A program made the translations under genes and the position numbers. The notes beneath the pieces are model-generated. The model had not been told where the DNA came from. It searched no databases and saw only the letters and a program-made list of their open reading frames with translations. Below are positions 17,913 through 27,275 of a DNA stretch of 64,000 nucleotides, piece after piece. Source of the stretch: MFD01213-c1 sp963704405 (GTDB lineage Bacteria > Planctomycetota > Phycisphaerae > Tepidisphaerales > Tepidisphaeraceae); contig OY969903.1 of assembly GCA_963704405.1 (NCBI GenBank), positions 2,914,001 to 2,978,000 on the forward strand, read 5' to 3'. Every line of letters begins with the position of its first letter. Positions within the stretch are counted from its first letter, which is position 1.

Positions 17913-19124
17913 TTATTGCAATACATCGCCCGCCTCCAGGATCGGCAGCATCGTCGCCAGGACGATGCACAACACCATCGCGGCCAGCACCAAAATCAGC
18001 GCCGGCTCCAGAATCGCCGCCAGCCGCTGGGCTGCCGTCATCACTTCCGCGTCGTAAGCTTCGGCAAGTTCAGAAAGCATGTCCTCTAATCGGCCTGATT
18101 GCTGGCCCAGTGCAAACAGATGCACTACCAGCGGCGGGAATGCTTTTGTTTTTTCCAAAGCTGCGGCGATGTCCCCGCCGGCGGAGACGGCTGTTTCGCA
18201 TTGCATCAGTGCTGTCCGCATGATTCGGTTGGCTGTCGTCTTTTGAGCGATTTCCATCGCTCGTACAAAAACCACGCCGCTTCTGAGCAGCGTGCTCATG
18301 ACGACGGCAATTCGCACAATTGCCTGCTTGCGGGCCAGGTCTCCAAAGAGAGGCATTCGCAAGAGCGCCGAATCCCATAGCAGCCTTCCTCTGTGCGTTC
18401 GGAGTGCGGCAGTGAAAAGAGCGACAGCGACAAAGGCGCAGATCGCAATCCACCAGCCATCTGATAAAAGCAGATCGCTCAATCCTTTGACCAGCCGTGT
18501 GGGCAACGGCAGAGGCCGTCCCTGTTCCAGCAAGGGTGCCAGGAGGTTGGGCACAACGAAGGTCATCAAAAAGAGGCTGATCCCAACTGCCGCAGTCAGG
18601 ACGATTCCTGGATAGAGCAACGCTGTTGTCAGCTTTCCCTTGAATTGCCGTGATCGCTCCTTAAAAGCGGCCAGCCGATGCAGCGTGGCGTCCAACGTTC
18701 CCGAATTCTCACCGACTCGCACCAGATTGACGCAAAGCTCATCAAAAACCGCTGGCTGCTGATTCATGGCATCGGCCAAGCTTGTTCCAGCCGCTACCTT
18801 ATCGCGGAGCAGCAGCAGCACTTTGCGAAAGCTGCCTCGATTTTGGTTGGCCAATGTGTCAATTGCTTCCAGCAGCGGCGAGCCGACGCTCAGCAGTGTC
18901 GACAACTGTCGCACGAACTGTCCCGTTTTTGCTGCATCACGACGGCCGGCGCCCAAGCGGTTCCAGCTATTTATCTTGCGGCTTGCCTGCTGCGGGTCCA
19001 CCTGCTCGATCAGAAAGCCTCTCGCACGAAGCATATCCCGCGCTTGCCGCGGCGTATCTGCGGCAATCGTCCCTGATGTTGGGAGATACCGTCCATCAAG
19101 TGCCTTGTAGCTGAACACCGCCAT
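17913..19124 (-). CDS. gspF: T2SS inner-membrane protein GspF
   Basis: A 403-residue polytopic protein with two GspF repeats. The first begins around FVRQLSTLLSVGSPLLEAI and the second around RIAVVMSTLLRSGVVFVRAM. Three membrane segments are visible, near residues 170-195, 222-242 and 375-398. It forms the platform core with GspC, GspL and GspM and contacts the GspE ATPase. The ATG at 19124 has TAGGAAAAA upstream. The stop at 17913 is followed directly, and in the same frame, by gspG. Confidence 0.92.
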   Translation of the reverse strand: MAVFSYKALDGRYLPTSGTIAADTPRQARDMLRARGFLIEQVDPQQASRKINSWNRLGAGRRDAAKTGQFVRQLSTLLSVGSPLLEAIDTLANQNRGSFRKVLLLLRDKVAAGTSLADAMNQQPAVFDELCVNLVRVGENSGTLDATLHRLAAFKERSRQFKGKLTTALLYPGIVLTAAVGISLFLMTFVVPNLLAPLLEQGRPLPLPTRLVKGLSDLLLSDGWWIAICAFVAVALFTAALRTHRGRLLWDSALLRMPLFGDLARKQAIVRIAVVMSTLLRSGVVFVRAMEIAQKTTANRIMRTALMQCETAVSAGGDIAAALEKTKAFPPLVVHLFALGQQSGRLEDMLSELAEAYDAEVMTAAQRLAAILEPALILVLAAMVLCIVLATMLPILEAGDVLQ

Positions 19125-19165
19125 TCGTTTTTCCTAACCTGGTGACCGCAGCATGTATCATCCAT

Positions 19166-21007
19166 CTACAACGCTATTTTAGAGAGAGGGGCAGCGATGG
19201 ATGGTTCGACTTTAGAATGGACCGCACTCACTTCACCGTCTTCCTCGGCTTGGGTTGCTCGCATGGTCACACGCTCGACTTCTTCAATGGTGGTCATTCC
19301 GGCCAGCACTTTGCCGACGCCGTCGTCGCGCATGCTTCGCATCCCGCTGCTCATTGCGGCTTCCTTAATTTGAGCGGCGGTCGCCATCGCCTGGATCTGA
19401 CGACGAACAACGGCATCTACCATCAGCAGTTCAAAAATCCCAAGGCGGCTGCGATACCCGGTGCCCCGGCATGCTTCACAGCCCGCGCCCAACCGAAGCG
19501 TGAGTTCCGATGGTTCACCGTGAAGCCCCAGCCACGTGCGATCTTGCACGGAGGCTGGTCTTTTTTGGCTGCATTTTGGGCAGATTCGCCGCACCAGCCG
19601 CTGTGCGAGCACCCCTACCACAGAGCTGGCCGCCAGGTAGGGTTCGATGCCTAAGTCAAGCAAGCGAGTGACGGCGCTGGCGGCATCGTTGGTGTGGAGC
19701 GTTGAAAAAACCAGGTGGCCCGTCAGTGCGGATTGAATGGCCATGGTGGCGGTTTCGCGGTCGCGAATCTCGCCTACCATGATGATGTCTGGGTCCTGAC
19801 GAAGGACGCTGCGCAGACCGCTTGCGAAGGTCATTCCCTTTTTGTCGCTGACTTGCGTCTGGCTGATCCCTTCGAGCTGATATTCGATTGGGTCTTCTAA
19901 AGTCAGAATGTTGTGCTGCTCGGCATCGATTTCTTTAAGAGCGGCATAGAGCGTTGTGCTTTTCCCGCTGCCGGTGGGGCCGGTGACCAGCACCAGGCCA
20001 TGCTCTAATCCAATGAGTCGTCGAAACGCCGCGTGAGTCAGCGGCGGCATGCCCAGCTCGTCCAGCTTGTAAAGCCTCGCGCTTTTGTCGAGCAGGCGAA
20101 TCACCACTCGCTCGCCATAGCTGGTGGGCAAGCTGGCCAGCCGCAGGTCGATTGTTCGGTCGCCGACTTGCACCGTTGCACGGCCGTCCTGTGCCAATCG
20201 CTTTTCGGCGATATTCATTTTCCCCATGACTTTGACGCGGCTGACCACTTCTTCCTGCACGCCTTTGGGCAGATCAAAGCTATTGTACAAGATGCCGTCG
20301 ATGCGCATGCGCACCATCAGCTTCTGCTCATACGGCTGAATATGCATGTCTGACGCACCGGCCTTGACGGCCTCAAACAACATCAGATTGACCAGGCGAA
20401 TAACCGGTGCGCGCGAAGCCACATCCAATAAATCTTCCCGCCCATTGATTTCCTGCATCTGCCGAACGACTTCCTGCAGGTCGGGGCCTGTTGCTTTGTA
20501 ATGGGTTCCTTCGCCATTCAATTGTTCGATCGCCGCCTGGGCTTGGCCGTTGCGCTGCTGATAGGCTTCATTGATCGCCGCCGTCAGGACGTTAGGTGGC
20601 GCAATTAACGGGCGGACCTGCCTGCCGAGAAAACGGGATAAAACTCCAAGCTGCTGCCAACTGCCCGGATCGGCTATTGCGATCAGCAGCTCATCACGGT
20701 CGCCAGAAAGGCCGAGAACCAGATGACGGCGGGCGAAGGCGATGGGTATTTTGGATACAAAGTCGGTTGAAGTGGCAAACTCACTGAGGGAGATGGCGAA
20801 GACCGCTCCAATTGCTTCGGCCCAGCAGCGCAGGACAATCACGCTGTCGAGCCCTGATGTAGCCGCCTTCTGGAGGATGGATGACTGTCTATCATAATCA
20901 AGTTTGGCCACTTCGGCCGGAGCGAGCTTTTCCAAGCAGCGGATAAAATGCTCATGAGCATTTTCCGTATGTTGCTGTCCAGAAGGTGCGACGCTGGTTG
21001 CTGACAC
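19166..21007 (-). CDS. gspE: T2SS assembly ATPase GspE
   Basis: A 613-residue AAA-like secretion ATPase. The N-terminal MshEN-type domain is followed by the catalytic domain, with Walker A GPTGSGKSTT near residue 345, an Asp box, Walker B GEIRDRETA and the His box. A zinc-binding CxxC...CxxC insert is present (CPKCSQ, then CEACRG). It powers pseudopilus growth from the cytoplasm. The start is placed at GTG 21007: AGGA lies five to six bases upstream and it follows the gspD stop by 26 bases. An in-frame ATG at 21097 would sit inside gspD and is rejected. Confidence 0.93.
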   Translation of the reverse strand: MSATSVAPSGQQHTENAHEHFIRCLEKLAPAEVAKLDYDRQSSILQKAATSGLDSVIVLRCWAEAIGAVFAISLSEFATSTDFVSKIPIAFARRHLVLGLSGDRDELLIAIADPGSWQQLGVLSRFLGRQVRPLIAPPNVLTAAINEAYQQRNGQAQAAIEQLNGEGTHYKATGPDLQEVVRQMQEINGREDLLDVASRAPVIRLVNLMLFEAVKAGASDMHIQPYEQKLMVRMRIDGILYNSFDLPKGVQEEVVSRVKVMGKMNIAEKRLAQDGRATVQVGDRTIDLRLASLPTSYGERVVIRLLDKSARLYKLDELGMPPLTHAAFRRLIGLEHGLVLVTGPTGSGKSTTLYAALKEIDAEQHNILTLEDPIEYQLEGISQTQVSDKKGMTFASGLRSVLRQDPDIIMVGEIRDRETATMAIQSALTGHLVFSTLHTNDAASAVTRLLDLGIEPYLAASSVVGVLAQRLVRRICPKCSQKRPASVQDRTWLGLHGEPSELTLRLGAGCEACRGTGYRSRLGIFELLMVDAVVRRQIQAMATAAQIKEAAMSSGMRSMRDDGVGKVLAGMTTIEEVERVTMRATQAEEDGEVSAVHSKVEPSIAAPLSKIAL

Positions 21008-21032
21008 GAAAGTCCTCGCTAGCGACCCGCAT

Positions 21033-23477
21033 TTATTCCACCAGCATCGGCTCGCTCTGCGGCAGATCACCTTTGATCCCCGCTGTCCTGGCGTCACGCT
21101 GGGAATAATATTTGAGGTCCTGAAACTGATCGTCCCTCAGGATGACAGGACGGATGAAAACAAACAGGGTTGTCGACTCATCATTCTTTTGATTGCTGCT
21201 GAACAGATATCGCAACAAGGGAATCTGGCGCAGCACGGGTATGCCGTTCTGACTCTGACTCAGGTTTTTTCGATTCAAACCTCCGACGACAATGATGTCT
21301 CCATCGGGAATGGTCACTTTGCTGGTCACCGAATCCGTTTGCCGCGGCGGCGGGATACCTTGGCTGCCTTGGCCGGTGAAGCTGTTCAGGGAAACAGAGT
21401 ATTCGAGGTTCAGATGATCGGCCTCGCTGATGTGCGGCGTGAGCGTGATCGTCGTTCCAGCCGAGGCGTAACCGGCGAAACTGGTCGTGGAAACGGTTTG
21501 AGAGGCATTGACGCTGGTAAATGGAGATTCAGCGACGCTCGAAAGAGTGCCGGTTGCATTGTCGTTCACCAGGATGCGCGGAGCAGAAAAAACCTGTGAT
21601 CGCCCGCTGCTGGCCAGGGCGCGGATGATCATCGATCCGACATCAGGCTTAAGGAGTGCCGCGTTGAATCCGGTGCCGGGGATGATCGCCAACTGTCCAG
21701 TGCTGGGATTGGGTGTGCTGAGCCCGAGAGAACTGAAGGTAACAAGGTTGGCGTTGCCGGTGCGGGTATCACCGCCAAGTTCTATGCCCAGTGAAACATC
21801 GTTGCTGGTATCAAGCGTGACGATGGTGCATTCAACCATGACCTGCGGCCGCCGCTTATCCAGTGACTTGATCATCTGCTCGTAGAAGTTTTGCACTGAT
21901 GGAGATGCAACCACGATGATCGTGTTGGTGTTGGGGTCGGCGGTGACGGTGGCGTCCTTGGTTTTAACCGTCTGTCGTGGTTGGTTGGCGTCGCTGCTGT
22001 CTGTTGTTGCGGCAGCCGGGGTTTGACCTGCGTTTCCCGTCAGGCCGTTTGTTGATGTTGCGCCATAGCTCTGTGTTTGATCCGCCGAATTGCGGTAGAC
22101 CGGAGGCGGCAGCGGTGCCTGACCCGGCGCGGCCGGTGGACGATTACCACCGGGGAACAATGGCTGGGGTAACTGTGGTTGCTGTAAGGAAGAGGAGGGA
22201 GTACCCGAGTTCCCGCCATAGCCGCTGATGATATTGCCGCTAAGGCTCGGTCCGGAAGAAGTGGAGTTGGTTCCTGAATTGCCGGGAGCGTAAGCCGAAG
22301 CGCCAAAAGTTATAGTGCTTTCTCCCGCTAATGCGCCGATGGTTTCCAGTACGTCCGCCGCTGTGGCATTAGTCAATTTGTAGAAGCGAACCGGGCTTTG
22401 TTCTGCCGGAGTGACAACGTCCAAATTGGAAATGAGGCTCGCGATCTGTCGCTGCATCTCCGGAGTGCCGGTGACGATCAGCAGGTTGCTCTCCTTGTCT
22501 ATGACCGACTGATATACCTTTCCGAGGTCGGACGGCTTGACAAGTTCGCGCGCCAGGCGATCGATGCGATCCGGAGACGCGGCCTTGAGCGGATAGAATT
22601 TTGTCGTCAGTTGCACAGACACGTCCAACTGGCGAACCAAAGCTTCTGCCTCGCCAACCAGCTCTTTAGGGCCAATCAGCGCCAGGCGATTGGTTCGAGG
22701 CTCGGGAATCACATCAATGGTATCGGGTATAGACGAACCGCCTCCGTTTCGTTGTTTCAACTTTGCGGCCAGAAGTTGAGTCGCCTGGCTCGCTAGCTGC
22801 GAAGCATCCACGTTCTGCAACGAAATGAACCGTACATCCACCGTGCGTTGAGGCTGGTCGATAAGGCGCACCAGCTCAGACACGCGGCCAAGATTGGATT
22901 GGAAATCGGTGACAATCAGCAGTCGCTGGTCAGTTAAAGCGAGACTATTCCCGCCGGGCTGGGTTAAGAAGGGTTTAATCAGGGTATCGGCTTTACTTAC
23001 ATCCCCAAATTGCAGTGAAAAGACTTGAGTCATGGGCGTAGAGAATGCGCCTTCGCCCGCAGCGGACGGGCTGACTGGCTGAGTTGCCGAGCGAGCCATC
23101 TGAACCAGATTGCCGGCGGCAACGATCTTCTTCCATCCCCGCTGATCGCCATCCACCAGCACCAGCCCCTTCATCTTTAAAGCGCTCTGAAGGAGTTCAA
23201 GTAACGAGCTTTTAGGAATCTCCGCAGGCGTCTTCAGCGTAAGCCGCTGATTCACGATCTGCTCGTCATACAAAATGTTGATTCCCAGTCGATCGCTGAC
23301 GTACTCAACCAGAGACTTGAGTTCGACGTTGTCCGGAAAGTTGAGTGCGACTTGCTCGTCCACAACCGCTGCAGGGCCCGATGCGGGAGTTGCGGCATGC
23401 GTTTGTGCCAAAATCACAGCGCACAGAAGCAGGGGGCAGACGAACTGAGAACCTGAATGAGACGTCACCCCTGGCAT
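21033..23477 (-). CDS. gspD: T2SS outer-membrane secretin GspD
   Basis: An 814-residue secretin, first gene of the operon. Signal peptide about residues 1-29 (ending TQTHAA-like AQTHAA). N0/STN domain (NFPDNVELKSLVEYVSDRLG), then N1-N3 modules. A Gly/Pro/Gln/Asn-rich insert spans about residues 395-510, then the secretin beta-domain with signature DGDIIVVGGLNR and LRQIPLLRYLFSS, ending with FVFIRPVILRD. It forms the outer-membrane channel through which folded substrates leave. The low-complexity insert between N domains is longer than usual. The ATG at 23477 has no strong Shine-Dalgarno. Confidence 0.92.
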   Translation of the reverse strand: MPGVTSHSGSQFVCPLLLCAVILAQTHAATPASGPAAVVDEQVALNFPDNVELKSLVEYVSDRLGINILYDEQIVNQRLTLKTPAEIPKSSLLELLQSALKMKGLVLVDGDQRGWKKIVAAGNLVQMARSATQPVSPSAAGEGAFSTPMTQVFSLQFGDVSKADTLIKPFLTQPGGNSLALTDQRLLIVTDFQSNLGRVSELVRLIDQPQRTVDVRFISLQNVDASQLASQATQLLAAKLKQRNGGGSSIPDTIDVIPEPRTNRLALIGPKELVGEAEALVRQLDVSVQLTTKFYPLKAASPDRIDRLARELVKPSDLGKVYQSVIDKESNLLIVTGTPEMQRQIASLISNLDVVTPAEQSPVRFYKLTNATAADVLETIGALAGESTITFGASAYAPGNSGTNSTSSGPSLSGNIISGYGGNSGTPSSSLQQPQLPQPLFPGGNRPPAAPGQAPLPPPVYRNSADQTQSYGATSTNGLTGNAGQTPAAATTDSSDANQPRQTVKTKDATVTADPNTNTIIVVASPSVQNFYEQMIKSLDKRRPQVMVECTIVTLDTSNDVSLGIELGGDTRTGNANLVTFSSLGLSTPNPSTGQLAIIPGTGFNAALLKPDVGSMIIRALASSGRSQVFSAPRILVNDNATGTLSSVAESPFTSVNASQTVSTTSFAGYASAGTTITLTPHISEADHLNLEYSVSLNSFTGQGSQGIPPPRQTDSVTSKVTIPDGDIIVVGGLNRKNLSQSQNGIPVLRQIPLLRYLFSSNQKNDESTTLFVFIRPVILRDDQFQDLKYYSQRDARTAGIKGDLPQSEPMLVE

Positions 23478-23615
23478 GAAACACCAATCCTGAAGCTGAA
23501 GGAAGCCTATACCGGAAAGAGTCTGCCATCATTCAATGAAGTGTCAAGAACATAATTTATTTGCGCCAGCATGTTATTAACAATGCGAATTGAAACCATT
23601 GTTTTCAAAGTCTGC

Positions 23616-23635
23616 ATTACCCTATTTAGGGTAAT
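23616..23635. promoter_or_regulatory. Perfect 9-bp inverted repeat in the gspD upstream region
   Basis: ATTACCCTA and TAGGGTAAT face each other across two bases in an AT-rich gap between the divergent gspD operon and the gene at 23785. A symmetrical site of this kind, 140 bases before gspD, could be an operator serving both directions. No regulator gene is present in the window to pair it with. Confidence 0.35.
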
Positions 23636-23784
23636 ATCTTTTTGAACATAACGCGGTAAGTTCTATTCCACGCAAACAAATCTCAGCTTTCTTCCCCTGT
23701 GGCTCCATTTGTTCGGCGATTATTCAATATCGAGCGCGACAAGCCCAGTGTGGAGTGGCTTAGTAGATAGCATCGGGAGGATCC

Positions 23785-24585
23785 ATGGCAAGAGTTATCC
23801 GTCAGCATTGGCGTTTGGCGTTGCTGCAATTGCTTGTGGTAGTCGCGGGCGTGGGCCTTCTGGTACATCGAGTGCTCAAGTCGCCTCAGAAGGCCATTGC
23901 CGCAATCGTCGATGTATCAGGAACGGGGGGCAACACCTCTGGAACTGCGCAACCCAAGCAGTCATTACATGACAAATTGAATGAGGCCCTGCATTATCGC
24001 CGAGTTTTGCAGTTACGCGAAAAGCTATCCCTGCGAAACGTTGATATCGCTGCAATGGGGTGCACGCAGCATCAGGCCACGCAAATGCTCACAGGGCTTT
24101 CCACATGGATCACAGCCAATTCCGTGAAATTGGAGCAACAGGAGCAACTTCGCATCGAAGCCATGAATGCGCTGGCAGTTGCGCTGACACAGGTGAATAT
24201 AGGGCCCCGGGACGAGTCAGTTCTTAACCAGTTACCACGTCTGCAGCAAAACGTAGCCTCGGCAATCCAACAAAGAGACCAGACGCTGGAATCCGCAGCA
24301 GCTATCGTAACGACATCGCTTTCTCCAACGCAGCAGCAAATATGGGCAGCGGCCAAGGCCAACGCCGCATTGGGAGCGCCTGAGCAATTTCGTTACGCCC
24401 AAGGTCTAACGATTGAGCAAGCCGAGGCATTGAAGCTTGCCGCATATCGAGGCGGCGGCAGAAATGCAATGTCCTATCAGGCTGACCAACAGATAGAGAC
24501 GGCAAAGCAGAATCTCAAGCAAAACATGCCTGGAGTATTGGTCGCGGAACAAACCGTGTTGCCTCTTCCCAAAATACGGCAATGA
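23785..24585 (+). CDS. Membrane-anchored hypothetical protein
   Basis: A 266-residue protein with an N-terminal membrane helix at about residues 9-28 (LALLQLLVVVAGVGLLVHRV). The rest is a helical, Gln- and Ala-rich extracytoplasmic region. Segments such as SLSPTQQQIWAAAKANA recall LTxxQ-type periplasmic helical proteins, but no family is recognised with confidence. GGGAGGATCC gives a good Shine-Dalgarno before the ATG at 23785. It is divergent from the T2SS operon and directly precedes another unrecognised membrane-anchored gene. The two may belong together. Confidence 0.7.
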   Translation: MARVIRQHWRLALLQLLVVVAGVGLLVHRVLKSPQKAIAAIVDVSGTGGNTSGTAQPKQSLHDKLNEALHYRRVLQLREKLSLRNVDIAAMGCTQHQATQMLTGLSTWITANSVKLEQQEQLRIEAMNALAVALTQVNIGPRDESVLNQLPRLQQNVASAIQQRDQTLESAAAIVTTSLSPTQQQIWAAAKANAALGAPEQFRYAQGLTIEQAEALKLAAYRGGGRNAMSYQADQQIETAKQNLKQNMPGVLVAEQTVLPLPKIRQ

Positions 24586-24709
24586 GAAAATACAATCTAG
24601 GCTCCAAGCGCTAGTTCCTCTCGCGCGTCACCGTAATGAGCAATGATTAACTAATAGGACCAAATAACGTGCATCTGCCTAGTTTCTTGGTTGGATAATT
24701 GAGGCAAAC

Positions 24710-27196
24710 ATGACTACTTTGGATCAAGATGATCTTTGTGACTCTCAGTCTGTCACGATGATTGTCATCATTTTTGTTATGACCTGCGCCGTAGCGTTCA
24801 CAAGCCATACCCAACGCACCGTGCTCGGAGCAGAGACTACGATGTCTGTTATCAAATCCCCTTCAACTCTTCCACTCGCCGTTCCGATAGGTAATGAAAT
24901 TGCGGATTCTCAATCCGGCAAAGCACCTGATAGATCTGTCTCTCACTTCATATCAACACTGAAGCAGAAAGCTGCTTCCTTGCAAGGAACATGGCGTGGT
25001 TTCCAACCGGCTGCGACTACAACGAGTCAAAGTCCAAAATGGATGATTTCCGCTGATGCAAATTCTTTGTGCTTCACAATCGATCCTCCATCAACGGGGA
25101 TGCATGGATCCACGACGGAACCAACAACATTATTGGATGGTACATCCAAGAGTGCTATGTGCGCGTCTCTTACAAAGTTGCTTGTTGATGGGTCGTTTGT
25201 TTACAACTTGGCCAGCCAAGAAAGGATTCGCGAACAGCAAGTGATTGAAGGTCGCATCGAGAGCTTCGATGACACAGCACTGCTATTGGCGGTGAACGTG
25301 TCGCCGACAAGTATCCTTCATTCTAACGATATATATCTGGTGGCACCCAAAACCATTAATGGTGTACAGTATGCGCGGCTCCGATACGACCCTTCACGAC
25401 TCAACTCCGTTCAACATGACAGTCCATCGCAGCCTACTACTACGCAGGGCATCAAAACAGATTTTTTGTTCGATCAAACCAAAGGGGTAATCGCTGGAAT
25501 ATCCCGAACGGACCAATACGGAAACGGCACATGGTGCATGGCTATTGCTTGGCAGGAATTGGACAACATAGTTATCTTTCCTAGCAGAATTGCACAAATG
25601 GCAGCCGTTGGGGGGGCACCACTAGATGCCATCCATCCAGAAGTAACAGATATCGCAAAAGCCCCGGGCGACGGCCATGCGATTATTGCAGCAGCAAACG
25701 ACACGCGTAATAGAATACTGTTCTTCACCACACCTCGCGATCAGATATTGTCGTCCGATTCTAATGTATACAATATGCCTAATGGGAATTTGTCGGACGA
25801 GGTAGCACTGGTGGAGGCAATGTTTGCTAAACATGAGGTTAGGCCCGCATTAAAACAATGGGATGACCTATCTAACAAGATTCCTGATGCAACAGAACGC
25901 CAACGATTGACAGATGTTTTGGCTCCGGTTGCTGCAGAGGCCGCGTGGTTCACAGCTGACCATGCAGATGTTGTCGACACAAACATCGCGATTTTGAAAC
26001 GCTTGACGGATACTTTGAGCAACGACCAATGGAGATTTATATCCCCGAAAGTTGCTTTTGCGTGGTCTCATCTGCAAGCAAAGGAACTTACTATTGATCA
26101 AACACAGCAGTTGAATGGCCTTATATTGGATCGACTCGCCAAATGCGGTAATTGCTCGGTGTTGCAGGCTCTTATACAATTGGCGGCAAAGGACGCTAAA
26201 TTCGCTAGGTTAATCAACCCTTCTCTCGAGAAACTTGTCGTCCACGCTGGGGATGCAGACTACCAAGCCTATATCATATCACCCGTAATCGCAGCTGCGA
26301 TTGCAGCGGGAGACTTTCCGCGCGTGGCGAATTATCTCACTCTCCAATCTGCTGCAGGCAGGGAAAATAAACCAGTTGCAAAAATTATTGAAATCATCCG
26401 TGACGACGACCATGGCAGGCTAATTTCTGGATGGCTAAACGCTGCGGAACATTCGTGGATTTTATTGACCACAGAATCTGGCAAAGATGTTGCATCGCGA
26501 GCGGCATGCAATGCGTTAATAACGACAGTATCTACCAAAATTATTGACAATTATTCAGCCGGCGGCCAGTCAATAACCGCGGACTTTGTTAGGACATGTG
26601 ACGTGTCCGACCCATTGTCTAAAGAATTCTGGCAAGCAATTCTTCGGCAACTTAGCGGCAGTCAAATATCTCAAGAGCGAGTAGATCATATCGCAATTCC
26701 ACTTGCGAGGGCGATAGACTCTAGGATTAAAAGTGACTGCGCATTCAACACCTTGGTAGCGGCGGCTTCATCGCATAGACGTTCGGCCGCCATCGTTGAC
26801 AGGGTGGCATGCAACCGTTGGCTGCATGAAGCATTCTCAGCGGCATCAAACGATACCCAGCGGTCGCAATGCGTTTTTCTTATCGCTACACATTTCGCTC
26901 GCCTCGGCGATTTTAGGCAGTCCCAGCATGAAATAGATGCTCTTGGACCACAAATTACTGATCCGGTTCAGAAGGGCAGACTGACTGCGGTCGCGAAACG
27001 AATACAGGAAGTCCATAGCACCGAGATGGCCAAGGCCGATGCGATCAATCGTGCGCGCTGCCTCAATGGCGAGATTAAATATTTGCAAGGCAGTATCGCC
27101 AGTTCAGGCCAACCCGGGGATCCTCAAAACGGTCCAAATAAAATGCGAGAAATGGCCCGTTCAATGCAATCACAACTTGATGCCATCGCTAACTGA
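24710..27196 (+). CDS. Large hypothetical protein with N-terminal membrane segment
   Basis: An 828-residue protein. A hydrophobic segment at about residues 16-33 (VTMIVIIFVMTCAVAFTS) is either a signal peptide or an anchor. A low-complexity Thr/Ser region follows, with a beta-rich part around residues 160-330 and then a long helical part with repeat-like periodicity to the end (DVLAPVAAEAAWFTADHADV and similar). I do not recognise the family. GAGG precedes the ATG at 24710. The DNA here is visibly more AT-rich than the T2SS operon. The location between T2SS and RHS genes makes a secreted or surface role possible, but that is a guess. Confidence 0.65.
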   Translation: MTTLDQDDLCDSQSVTMIVIIFVMTCAVAFTSHTQRTVLGAETTMSVIKSPSTLPLAVPIGNEIADSQSGKAPDRSVSHFISTLKQKAASLQGTWRGFQPAATTTSQSPKWMISADANSLCFTIDPPSTGMHGSTTEPTTLLDGTSKSAMCASLTKLLVDGSFVYNLASQERIREQQVIEGRIESFDDTALLLAVNVSPTSILHSNDIYLVAPKTINGVQYARLRYDPSRLNSVQHDSPSQPTTTQGIKTDFLFDQTKGVIAGISRTDQYGNGTWCMAIAWQELDNIVIFPSRIAQMAAVGGAPLDAIHPEVTDIAKAPGDGHAIIAAANDTRNRILFFTTPRDQILSSDSNVYNMPNGNLSDEVALVEAMFAKHEVRPALKQWDDLSNKIPDATERQRLTDVLAPVAAEAAWFTADHADVVDTNIAILKRLTDTLSNDQWRFISPKVAFAWSHLQAKELTIDQTQQLNGLILDRLAKCGNCSVLQALIQLAAKDAKFARLINPSLEKLVVHAGDADYQAYIISPVIAAAIAAGDFPRVANYLTLQSAAGRENKPVAKIIEIIRDDDHGRLISGWLNAAEHSWILLTTESGKDVASRAACNALITTVSTKIIDNYSAGGQSITADFVRTCDVSDPLSKEFWQAILRQLSGSQISQERVDHIAIPLARAIDSRIKSDCAFNTLVAAASSHRRSAAIVDRVACNRWLHEAFSAASNDTQRSQCVFLIATHFARLGDFRQSQHEIDALGPQITDPVQKGRLTAVAKRIQEVHSTEMAKADAINRARCLNGEIKYLQGSIASSGQPGDPQNGPNKMREMARSMQSQLDAIAN

Positions 27197-27275
27197 ATAA
27201 AAAAGTATAGGCATCTTATTTAATTTTTGCGCCATTTCTGTCCAAAATCCTGTCGCTGTGTAAAGGAACCGCTCT

